From assembly GCF_000151315.2 (NCBI RefSeq), contig NW_011887295.1, forward strand, positions 496,001 through 560,000: a stretch of 64,000 nucleotides of DNA, read 5' to 3'. Origin of the DNA: Capsaspora owczarzaki ATCC 30864. Taxonomy: Eukaryota > Opisthokonta > Filasterea. The notes below the pieces were generated by a model that was not told the origin of the DNA, did no database searches, and saw nothing but the letters and a program-made list of their open reading frames with translations. Positions 47,895-58,298 of the stretch are shown here, one piece after another (positions within the stretch are counted from its first letter, which is position 1; each line of letters starts with the position of its first letter). A program made the position numbers and the translations under genes.

Positions 47895-48546
47895 GGCTCA
47901 GAGTCTCGCAATGTGTGACTGAATCTTGGCGTGGTGGTGCTCAGGGACCAAAACAGCCAAAAGTTGCTTGGTTGAGACACGCAACCCCAAAACGCGTTAT
48001 GATGATGATGATGACCAGCGGCTGACGTTACGTTGGTCCAGAAGCCAGTCGGGCGCTTGTCTGTCGAACAACTGGTCAGTTTTGCTGCAATAGAGACAGA
48101 AGGAAGGAGAAGGGGCAGGAGCTTCTTCAAAGACCAGAAACCAACCCCGAAAGCAACAACAAGGAAAGAAAAAAAAAAGCGCGGGAAAAACAACGAATGT
48201 GTAAAAGCTCCCAAAGCTATTGCAAGCGATGGGAACTGAGACTGCGCTGAGATCTGTTGATTCTGTCTGAGATTGGAGATGTTGATAGTGATTTGTCAAA
48301 CAAAAACCTGCAAAAACACACGCACATCGCAACGAAGCTGCGAGTGCTGCCTTTGCAAACAAAAAAAAAAAAAAAAAAAACCTCAGCAAGCTGAGATGGA
48401 TTCTGAGCAGAGTTGGCGCCATGCACCGCTTGAGCTCGCGCTCGCTTGCGTTCCATCTCAACAATACTCTAGAAGGTCCGACGCCACGCTCTGGGCAATA
48501 TCCATGGAGTTGGATGAAACTCACTCAAGCACCTCGCACTCAATGA
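47895..48546. other. Intergenic region upstream of FANCM-like gene
   Basis: Contains an A-run at 48361-48380 and a GATGAT triplet run near 48000. No coding exon was found. The right arm of the inverted duplication begins at its right-hand end. Confidence 0.5.
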
Positions 48547-50993
48547 CAAATGAAGACTGCTGGATGCTTTCTCTCGTGTGGAAAAACTAGCTGTGTTTTG
48601 CTTTTAGAGGGCTCAGATAAAATGGTTGATGGTTGGTGGGGTCAAAACTTTGAATTTGAAGATGAACAACACAGCTGCAAACAGGAGACAAAAGACACAG
48701 TCATGAATTGTGTCGTGGATGACATCGAAACACTCGAGATTAGCCGCGGGTCATTTCCGCCCACGTCTCAGAGTCCAGCTGTGCGAGATTTGACGGCCGC
48801 ATGAGCAAGACGTCGTGATTGCTGTTGACTTGACCGGGTCGCATCAAGGAGTCATCGGCGGTCACATAAACGTAGTAGATGCGGGGTGGAAGCGTGCCCT
48901 GAGCGATGTCATAGCTTGGTGCAGCCGGTGCAAAGGCTGCATCGTTGGTAAGACCGCACAGAACCTTGTATGAGTCGAGAACTGTCAAGGTCCACCCAAA
49001 CTTTTCATGAACCAAATCTGGGAGCTTGTACCTGTGGTTGCCGTACAATAGCTGGCTGACTTGCACAAAGATCAGACAGGGCGACTGGTGATTCCTCAGC
49101 TGAAGATACAAGACTGCATCCACCACAGTGTATTGCGACCAGCCGGGAATAAAAAGTGTGCCGGGTGGGTACGATTCTCCTGCGCGACGAGCTTGAAGGA
49201 AGGCCGCAGGATCGCGAGCGAACGACTCATCGACAGTCACGACGTTCATCCTAGAAATGCTCTCGAGTGGAGGTCGGACCTCGCCTCGGAGCGTTGTGCC
49301 AGTGAGCACGAATCCACCGGAACGGAGGTTTGTTTGAACAAACAGCTCCAAAGCACGCCAGGATGTGGCTCTATCCAAGTAGAGCATGCGCAAGAACGAT
49401 TGCTTTTCCTGCTGGAAGAAAAGTTCGGCCGCAACGTTGATAAAACGGTTGATTGGAACTAGGTGTCCCGTGGCGTCACGCATCATCAGCCCCGCATTGA
49501 GCCACTCGTAGGAGCTGTGGGTATTGAATGGAATCGGTTCTTTCGCGTTACGCAGGAGCACGGAGGCCAAGTCGCCGCGAAACCAGCTCGCACATTCGGG
49601 ATCCCGGTATGTTTGTCGCTGAAGGCTGAAAAGACGTTCACGGTAGAAGTGAAGACAGCTTTGTTGCCAGGTGCCATTGATATCCGCAGCTGGGTTTGTG
49701 GCCCGCGCCTCCGCAAAGTACTCGCACAGACGTGGAATGCCGCCCGTCATCTCGTGCAACTCTGCGATCGTGGCATCATCGACCTCAGCGGGTGACGGCC
49801 TCGAACGCCAGATGTCGCGCAGCACTTTCAGCTCGTTCAGTGTGAGTGGGACGACATGGTGCTGACAGATGCGGGCTTCGTCGCTGCGAAAGACACGCAC
49901 TTCGTCGTCGCAAAAGACTCCATGTGCGGTGGTCACTGCCGAAAAGGACGAGCTGACCGCGGTGACCAAGAACGAGAAGCCAATGCTGGATGCGATGGTA
50001 GAGAAGCTGCGCATCGGGTGGTCCGTGGGAAACGCGGGGTCGTTCACCCGCGCGACGAGGGCGTTCCACTGGTCGAGGATGCGCAATTCGCGACGAGCTT
50101 CACGGCATGCTGTGCAAAACTCTCGCCATCTCTCAGGCGCCGACTTGTCGAGGTTTTTGAGAATCTGAGCAATCTTGGGAAACGCTTCCAGCAGCGATGC
50201 ATTGAGCGCTTCAACTTTCCTGCGCAGCTCCGTTGCAGCATCTTCCGGCGACATTTCGACCAATTCAGCCGTATTGACAATGTACAAGACAAGCACGGGT
50301 GGCGTAACTTCTAGGACGGATGCCGAGATGGTGTGCGCAGCATAGACAGAAATGGCGGCAGTCTCAGCAGCTGCAGCAAATGGTCCCTGACTTGAAGCGT
50401 CGCCAACAGCGGCCGCATCCGCTGCAACGTCGAGACGTGGCTGCGGGGAGCGCTGCTGCACGATCGAGGAAGTCGCAGACGTGCCGGCTGCATTGTCGTC
50501 GCCGTCGCCGTCGTCGCCGTGGTCGCGCGGTCGTCGACGGCGGGCTCTCGTCTGCCGCTCCCACTCACGCGCCAGGACGGACGCGGCAATCATGAAAAGA
50601 ATGGACGACTTTCCAACGCCGCCGGGTCCGGTCAGGTAGATGCCGTGCGGCGCGCTTTGCTCATAGATTCGGGAACTAAAGTCGGCAACTGCAGCGCGCG
50701 GAACGAACTGCAGCTCTTGACCTTGGGCTGCAGCGTGCAAAACGAACTGCAGGTCTTGATCTTGGGCAGCTCTGCGCAGCTCCTGCAGACCTGGGGGGGG
50801 GGGATGGTCAACGCGCCTAACAGCACGTTTCGGGGCATTCTACATACCTGGAATATGTTTCCTACGATGCATTTCTACATACCTGGAATATGCAGCAAGG
50901 ATAGATAACTCGGCACACTCATCTGAACTTGCGGGTGCGGTCGATACAGAATGGAGGGGAAAAGAAACAAACAAAAACAAAAAAAAAAAAGAC
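48547..50993 (-). repeat. Right arm of the 2.4-kb inverted duplication
   Basis: Reverse-complement copy of 35838-38280, separated from it by about 10.3 kb. The 3' flank carries an 11-base insertion (GCATCCAGCAG, minus strand) and other small indels relative to the left arm. The coding part is the same length in both arms. Confidence 0.93.
48740..50922 (-). CDS. Crinkler/RHS-type P-loop NTPase with nuclease-like C-terminus, copy 2
   Basis: Exons 50922-50883 and 50790-48740 give 696 residues, exactly the length of copy 1. Walker A (GPGGVGKSS), the nuclease-like region and the leader exon MSVPSYLSLLHIP are almost identical to copy 1. Two tracts differ. A 161-nt patch (50235-50075) codes for ELRRKVEALNASLLEAFPKI and onward, where copy 1 has an unrelated-looking but equally long segment ending at Walker B, so this copy reads RRELRILDQWNALV. 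Two 15-nt indels near 49835 and 49905 compensate each other. The gene looks whole. The role is unknown; see copy 1 for family reasoning. Confidence 0.75.
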
Positions 50994-51124
50994 TGAGGTT
51001 TCGGTTTTCTCATCCACTTCTACTCTGTCAAGTTCCCAAAGCTCAGCCTTCCAAGGGTCGAAAAAAATAAAAGTAAGTCGCATTGGCCTGTATTCAGAGT
51101 TAGAATGCGCATTTGATTTGGAGC

Positions 51125-51179
51125 TCAGTCTCAGTCTCAGTCTCAGCCTCAGTCTCAGCCTCAATCTCAGTCTCTCTCT
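51125..51179 (+). repeat. CAGTCT-type hexanucleotide repeat upstream of cyclin C
   Basis: About nine imperfect CAGTCT/CAGCCT units ending 15 bp before the cyclin C start codon. They may lie in the promoter or 5' leader. Confidence 0.8.
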
Positions 51180-51194
51180 GCCCCTTAGGTTGTC

Positions 51195-52667
51195 ATGTCG
51201 GCCAACTTTTGGCTGTCGTCGCATTGGTAAGCATACAAGCATCTGATAATGATTGATCGCAAAGCCACCGATTTGTCTTGCTGATCTCGACGATGCTTGC
51301 TTCGTTGTTGTATGGACATACACAGCAACAAGTGGCTGGTTGACGCGCAGCAGCTCGAGCTCTCCCGGCGCAAAGACCTCGTCCATGGCTCAGAGACAGA
51401 CATCAACCTGCTCAAGATCCTCTACGGCAACTTTGCTCAGGCCATGGGCAGACGCATGCGACTCAGGCAGCTGGTAAACGGGGAGGGGTGCAGCAACGGT
51501 TCTCTCTCTGCAGCGCTTGGTGATGTGCAGTGCCGTTGAGCACGACCAGCTGCATCTTACATTATTCGTTGCCATTCTGATCGACATTTTGAAAAATGCT
51601 GGGATTGCTCAGGTCGTCGCGACAGCACTCGTTTACTTTCGCCGGTTTTACTTTCGCGTGGATTGGGCGGCTTGCGATCCTCTCCTCGCCATCACGACTT
51701 GCCTGTACTTGTCCGCCAAAGTAAGTATCGGAAGAAACCCCCCATTGGCAAGCTCGAAGAATGCGCTATTTGATTGTTGGCTTGCTTTGGGAGGGGACAC
51801 TATCAATGCTCAATCTCTGCACTTCTTCTGCAGGTTGAAGAAACGGGCATCATTCCGGTCTATTCCATCATAACCCAGGCTCAATACGTGTGCAATAACG
51901 AGATGGACTTGATCTTTCAAAATGCCTTCAATTTCACGGTGAATGATGTCGTCGAAAGCGAGTTTTACATTTTGGAGGAGCTGGGCTGCTACTTGATCAT
52001 CTTTCACCCGTACCGCCCCCTGACGCACTACTGCCATGGCTTGGACGACAAGCAACTGCTTACAACTGTATGGGCTGCCAATCGAATCAAAGAGACTGGC
52101 TGTTTCTCTCTCTTCGTAAACAGTTGACTCATTGCTTCAACCTTCCTTGTCGTAGGCGTGGTTTATTCTCAACGACTCGTATCGGACCGACTTGTGTCTA
52201 CAATATCCGCCATACATGATTGCGTTGGCTGCGCTCTACCTGGCCTGTATCATGAAAGAGAAGCAACTATCTCCGGTTAGTCGAGTTGAATTGCTTTCCA
52301 AACGCGTTGTTGCTTCTCGTCCATCACTCGCTTTAAGAAGCCAGTCATGCGCTTGCTCATGTCTCATGGTCTGGCAATTTGCGCTTGCTCGCTTCTTCTG
52401 TGTGGGTGTCTTCGTCTTCTCTAGAAAATGGTCGAATGGTTTGCCGAGCTAAACGTCAATCCTGAGGAGCTGATAGAAATCGCCACTCCTATCCTGGCCT
52501 TGTATGAAACCTGGGAAACATTTAGCAGTGACAAGCAGGCCGTTCGCGATGCCTTGAGCCGGATACCAAAGCCTGAGCGAGCGGCAGCTGCTGCAGCGGC
52601 TGCAGCACCGTCAACCTCTTCTCCTGCATTGCTGTCAAACTCTTACCCACAGCAAGGGCAAAAATAG
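51195..52667 (+). CDS. CCNC: Cyclin C (Mediator kinase module)
   Basis: Six exons (51195-51226, 51326-51473, 51613-51720, 51834-52067, 52156-52275, 52425-52667) join in phase to 294 residues. The start MSANFWLSSHCNKWLVDAQQ matches the unusually conserved N-terminus of cyclin C (MAGNFWQSSHYLQW in animals). The cyclin box follows: LRQL + VVATALVYFRRFYFR, LAITTCLYLSAK, ESEFYILEELGCYLIIFHPY and AWFILNDSYRTDLCLQYPPY. Cyclin C pairs with CDK8 to regulate RNA polymerase II through Mediator, and in yeast and mammals also acts at mitochondria under stress. The C-terminus adds an Ala run ([10 protein letters not shown]) and a Ser/Gln tail. All introns are 75-150 nt. AATAAA lies at 52701. Confidence 0.95.
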
Positions 52668-52700
52668 AGCTGCCGAACAGTAAAAATCTGTCCGTTTCTG

Positions 52701-52706
52701 AATAAA
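52701..52706 (+). terminator. Poly-A signal AATAAA for cyclin C
   Basis: Canonical hexamer 34 nt past the cyclin C stop, in the short gap before the converging DUS3-like gene. Confidence 0.65.
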
Positions 52707-52776
52707 ATTTCTGGATGACAATGGAATCCAACTGAGAATGTGTATTTTTGGGGCTGATCGTCAACTCAAAGCAACC

Positions 52777-55700
52777 TCAACCAGAATAAGAGTTGGCAAT
52801 GTGCTTGGGCTGGAAGTTGAAATCGCCGGGGACAGGGCCAAGTAGCATCTCGCTGCAGAGGACAAAAACGGCCAACAAAACGTGGTCAGAATCCACACAA
52901 AACCTCAGCGATGTCTTCATACAAACCAAATACACACCTCAGTTTGAGCCAGTCGGCCGCGTTTCGGCTCGCCATCAGCGTCTCAAGGTCGTTACGACCA
53001 TAGAATGGCTGAGGCCGTTCGTGAATGCGTTGTGGCAGAACCTCAACAAGCTCAGCAGGGACGTAGCTGGAGAGCAAGCAGGAATTCAGTCAATCAACGC
53101 CTCCTAAAAACCCAATCCGACTCAACAAGCACCTACCGGCACAAGAACGATTGCCACTCGAGCAAGAAGCGACGAGTGGTTTCCACACCGCGAGTGTCAG
53201 AGCCCCAATGCTCCTGTCAAAGTACACAGCGTGGCGCAGTGAGTCACTCGCGCAAAAAAAAAAAAAAAACTTGCTCATAAAAGTACGCAAGCTGGGCAAG
53301 CAATGCTTACCAGGCCGTAGTTGACAAACTTTTTGAGCATGTCGAATCGCTCGCCTGACGAAATGTCCCAAGTGCGTGATTCTTTAATCTCGGTGAAAAC
53401 CCACGGCTTGATCAGAGCACCTCTGTTGCAGGGCAAGCGGGGCGAAAGCCAATGAGATGAAAGTTACTCCACAACAAGCAGCGACAACGCAAACAAAAGC
53501 AGGGAAAGCAGGAAACGCACCGAGCAAGCATCAGACCGCTGACTTTGGTCTTCTCACGGTGCTCCATTGCTTCTTGATAGGACATGATATCTCCGTTGCC
53601 TGAAAGGAGTGAGTTGGAGTCAGCGGGGACAAGAACGGGCAAGAAAATTACAGAAGAATTGCGGAAACGGCAAGTACCGTAAACGGGCAGCGTTGGTGCA
53701 GCCTCGGCGCACTGGTTGATGTACTGCCAATCGGCTAATCGCGAGTAGCGTTGTGCGCGCGTGCGACCGTGCAACTAGAAAGCGAGGAGAGAAAAATTAC
53801 ATTGCGTCAAACCATTGTTGCTTTGAAGTCCCATCACGCTCAACGAATGCGAAAGCTTACAGTGACCAGCGAAACACCAAGGTTGGCCAAACGCGGAATA
53901 AGGGTATGCGCAACCAGGCGATCCTCCGAAAATCCGGTGCGCAGCTTAATTGTGATCGGGACGGTCGATACCTGAAATGTTGCACGATTTTTTAGTGTCA
54001 GTTTCATCAAACTCGATTCCGCGGCAGTAGCAGTCACATGATACGATACCTGAAGCATGCCTTTCGCGATGGTTTCGAGACGGGAGGGGCGCGACAGCAA
54101 TGCAGAGCCTTGACCCTGAAAACGAAGGAAAATCGCAACGCAATCACAATGGTCAATCGGATGATGCCCACGCGCAGCCACATTTCAAAACATGTCACTT
54201 ACACGCTCGACAACAAGATCAATAGGGCAGCCGCAATTGACATCAATGAAATCCAACTCGCAATGGTTGCTCAACAGCTCGGCTGCGTTGCCCATGACTT
54301 CGACATTGCCGCCGCAAAGCTATCAATGCATAGCACATTGCAACAGACAAAGACACACAAGGACGCCGGGGTAAAGTGTGAGACGAAGGGTCTTCGAGAA
54401 TCAACCGCAAGAAGACCGCTACCAACCTGAACACCGAAGATATCCTCGCTTGCGTGCCTCTTTGTCAATGCCCATTCTTGCGCCTCACCCTGAGACAGCC
54501 GAACAGAGTCGTTGAGCACCACCACTTTTTGAGAATCAAACAAAAAACCCCCCCCCAACAAAACACAAACACAATCCTTCATCAAAACAAACAATTAAGA
54601 CATACCTGGATCAGTTTCACAGCCATCGCCATCTCGCTGCAGGTGATATCAACGCCAAACTCCTTGCACAGTCGTCGGTATGGGAGGTTGCCAACCGTTG
54701 TCAGGGGTGCGAGGTAAAGTTTGTTTCTAAAGTCAATCAGTTTCTTCTCACGAAGATGGACGCGCTCGCCCGTGCTGTGTGAAAGCAGCGCCTCCCCCAT
54801 GCGGGCGGCGGTGGCTGCAGACTCGGAATCAGCGGCGCCTGCAGCAGCGTCCTCTGGAGCGATGATGGAGGCGGCAAGCGAGGCGGAGGTTTCGACGGCT
54901 GGGCATGCCTCAGAGTCATCGCAACCGGGCTGGGGATCAATGTCCATATCGGTGTGCGTATCAGCAGCGCCGTCGTCTACTGCGGATGCACCAGCGGCAG
55001 GGGCAGCCTCGCTGGATATCGCAGCAGCAGCAGCAGCTTCCGTCGCAGGGGCGGACGCGCTGGCATCGGCCGTGGTAGCAGACTGAGACTGCTGTTGGCC
55101 TTGGCGGGAAAGGTTGCGCAGCATCTCCTTGGTGCGGGGAAACTGGTACTTGCGACGCGAGGTGGCAAACAAGACCTCACGCTGCGGCACGTTGAGAACG
55201 GACTTTTCTCGAGCCTCCTGCGTCGCGAGCCACTTGGCCTCATCCACAATCGGCTTGTTGTCGGCATCCGTGTGCCCCGAGCGGAAGCGGCATGCCAGGC
55301 CGAACTTGCACTGCCCGTACTGCAAAAAGAAGGGGCACTGGTCGCTGATGACTGCGTCCGAGTTGGCCTCGCGCTCGTGCACAAACCTGCACTTGTCGCC
55401 AAACGAGCAGGTGCCCTTGATGGCGAACTGCTTGCACAGATTGTTCTGGGTCGAAGAAGCCAGCACGAATCGTGAGTCATTGAAGATTAATCCTTGTGTG
55501 TGGAAAAATCTGCGCTTTGCCTGCACCAACGCGCCCAACGCGCGGCCACCTTACTTTGCGTGCTTCGCGTGCTGCTTCCTGGTTGCGCTTCTGGCGACCG
55601 TGGTGGTTGCCTTGACCGTCTGCGCGCGACTTTTTCCGGTCGCCGTTGTCGCCAGTGTTGGAGCTGTCCTCACGGTGTCGCTTTCCTTCGGCCGCGTCGT

Positions 55701-56157
55701 CCATGTCGAACGCGTCCGTGTCATCGACTTCGGTGGCTGGCACGCTCGGCACAGATGTCGTGGAGACGCCTGCAGCAGCGGCGGACTCGGCGGCAACGAA
55801 CACTGCGGCGGATGGTTCGACGGGCGCAACAACTGGCGCTGCTGCCGCGGGTGCTGGCGGCTTGGGCAGACGGCGGTACCTGTCAAAAGGGCAAGTCGTC
55901 GTAGTGTCAAGTGAATGTGCGTCTGTGGGGAAGGGAGATGAGATGGGGGGGGGGAACACTTGGTCGACGTTCCTCGTGGACCATCATTGCGCACGAGGGT
56001 GAAGCAGATCGACCACGACGTACTGCTCTTTGATGCGCGTCTCTCCAGCGTGGAATGGCTGCTTGCTGGATGACGACGAAGCTGGCGCTTGCGTTGGCTG
56101 GGCGACGACGGACGAGGGCGCGGCGGTTGGCTCGGTTTGCATGGAGGTCGCTTCCAT
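52777..56157 (-). CDS. tRNA-dihydrouridine(47) synthase, DUS3-like, with two CCCH zinc fingers
   Basis: Thirteen exons, all in phase: 56157-56024, 55879-55555, 55445-54606, 54489-54427, 54319-54203, 54115-54050, 53971-53861, 53774-53678, 53599-53521, 53422-53311, 53213-53137, 53066-52938, 52852-52777. The N-terminus has IKEQYRRLPKP, an acidic linker, and two C-x8-C-x5-C-x3-H fingers ([38 protein letters not shown]). The flavin-binding TIM barrel follows: [77 protein letters not shown] and [21 protein letters not shown]3 reduces U47 in the variable loop of cytosolic tRNAs and some mRNA sites, using NADPH and FMN. The invariant Cys that activates the uridine is present in NCGCPID. This is the most intron-rich gene on the minus strand here. 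Confidence 0.96.
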
Positions 56158-56487
56158 TTCTCAGGATCAACGTTTGTAGACTGAATCCCTTCCCTCCTGT
56201 TTTGTATGGGGGCAGAGTCACCTGTCTCTCCAGACCTCCATGCTAGAAAATCTAGCACCGAAACAAGACCTTGTCTAGCAGGGTTGCACGCCGCTTGCGA
56301 GCCAGAACGCAGAAGGTGGCTGCCGCTTTCGTGCAACAATCTTAGCTGATCCACGATTTCCAGTGTCAACCGTTCATCCGATGAAGGTATTGTTGACATT
56401 ATCACAAAACGCACATTTCTGAGAATGCTCAGAACGTGAGCGCATCAGTCAATCTCTTCCTCATCGTTTATTCGATTCGATACAAAC
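56158..56487. other. Intergenic region between divergent DUS3-like and proline iminopeptidase genes
   Basis: 330 bp without homopolymers or convincing exons; a presumed shared promoter. Confidence 0.5.
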
Positions 56488-57980
56488 ATGAGCAGCGCTG
56501 CCATCCCCGGTTCGCCCCGCCGCGCCTTCTACCCGCCCATCCACTGCTACAACGAGGGCACTCTGGAGGTCTCTGAAACGCACAAGCTGTACGTTGGCTT
56601 TTTGCATTGTTGCGCTCGCTGTGTGCTCAGGTTTGAATTGGAGAACAGCTTGTCACACGCTCACTCCCACACAAACCCAAACAGGTACTATGAGCAGTCG
56701 GGCAACCCCACCGGCAAGCCCGTCGTGTACCTGCACGGCGGCCCTGGCGGCGGCACGTCTGCTGGCGACCGCTGCTACTTTGACCCCGCCGTGTACCGGA
56801 TTGTGCTGTTTGACCAGCGCGGCGCGGGCAAGAGCACTCCGCCTGCGTGCCTCGAGCAGAACACAACGTGGGATCTCGTGCAGGACATTGAGAAGCTGCG
56901 CACGCACCTCGGCATTGACAAGTGGGTCGTGTTTGGCGGCTCCTGGGGCTCGACGCTTGCTCTGGCCTACGCTGAAACGCACCCCGACCGCGTCAAGGCG
57001 CTCGTGCTCCGCGGCATCTTCACCCTGAGGCGCAAAGAGCTCGTCTTCTTCTATCAGGAGGGCGCTGACATGATCTACGCTGATCACTTTGAAAAGTACA
57101 AGAACGAAATCCCAGAGGTACTGCGTCAGCGTTTTGCTTTTTGCTTTCTTTTTTTTTTTCTTTTTCTTTTTTGCGAGCAGCATGACGCGATCAAACTCAC
57201 TCGCTTGCATCAACTCGGTTTGTGTGCTTGTTTGTTTGTTTGTTTGTTTCCGTGTTGTTTGCTGAACTGTGCACAGGGCGAGCGTGGCGATCTCATCTCT
57301 GCGTACTACCGTCGTCTCACCCATCCCGACAAGAACGTGCAGATGAAGGCTGCCAAGGTCTGGGCGACCTGGGAGTGTGCTACCAGCAAGCTGTTTATTG
57401 ACCAGGAAATGCTCGCCAAGGCCGAGAACGACGACTGGGCGGTCAAGTTTGCCCGCATCGAGTGGTAACTGAAACCAAACTAGCTGTTGTGAACGAGATT
57501 AACGAGTAGACTAGACTAGACTCGATGGTTGTGGCTAACGTGATGTCATGCAACTTTCCTGCAATGTGCTCTCAGCCATTACTTTGTGAATGGTGGGTTC
57601 TTCAACTCGGACACGTACCTGCTGGACAACGTCGACAAGATCAGGCACATCCCAACGACTATCGTGCAAGGTCGATACGACATTGTGTGCCCGATGAACA
57701 CTGCCTGGGAGTTGCACAAGGTACAAACGGAGATGGGGGGGGGGCAACGAGTGTTTGTTTTGCTGATCGCAACAGGCGTTTTATTTTTTTTTTTTTTGAT
57801 TTTTTACTTTTTTGCTCATTTCTTTTTTTTTTTTTTTTTTGTTTTTCTTTTGTTTTTGTGACTGATCAGCGCTTTCCAGAGGCTGATTTCCACATTGTGC
57901 CCGACGCTGGACACTCGGCCAAGGAGCCCGGTATTACCGCTCTGCTGCTTGAGGCGACGGACAAGTACCGCGACCTGTAG
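56488..57980 (+). CDS. Proline iminopeptidase (peptidase family S33)
   Basis: Exons 56488-56588, 56685-57117, 57277-57464, 57576-57720 and 57870-57980 give 325 residues, the usual length. Hallmarks are complete: YEQSGNPTGKPVVYLHGGPG (oxyanion-hole HGGPG), LFDQRGAGKSTP, the nucleophile in FGGSWGSTLALAYAETHPDR, VLRGIFTLRRKEL, the catalytic Asp in QGRYDIVCP and the His in PDAGHSAKEPG. The enzyme removes N-terminal proline from peptides in the cytosol; there is no signal peptide. The protein is close in make-up to bacterial Pip, yet the gene has four introns, so any transfer would be old. Introns 2 and 4 carry long T-runs (57147-57170, 57780-57840). Confidence 0.96.
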
Positions 57981-58298
57981 TTAGACTGTGCTTGCCAGAC
58001 TGTGCCTTTTTGTTTGAGTTGTGAAACAAAAAACAGCATCTTTTTGTTCTCTCTCTTTGCTCCATTTCCCCTTCCGCGCTTACCTTCCAGATCAATGAAT
58101 CATGCATTTTTTGGGTGAGTGAAGCTGGTCGACCGCCTTCAGCGCGCCACGCTCGAACGACATTGTCTCGGCTTTGTTTCCCTTTCGTTCATTTTATTTT
58201 GATCATTTTGAATTCTGGCTGTCTTGCGATTTTTGGCAGTCTTCATTTTTGCCGTGCTTTTGCCGCGCACACTTCGTTTCGTTCCCGCCAAAAATTAA
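57981..58298. other. Intergenic region
   Basis: 318 bp between proline iminopeptidase and the RNA-binding protein gene. It is T-rich, with no exon or RNA gene recognised. Confidence 0.5.

Noticed and set aside
56488-57980. Recent bacterial transfer of proline iminopeptidase
   Set aside because: Four typical introns and host-like base use argue against a recent event; bacterial similarity is normal for this enzyme.
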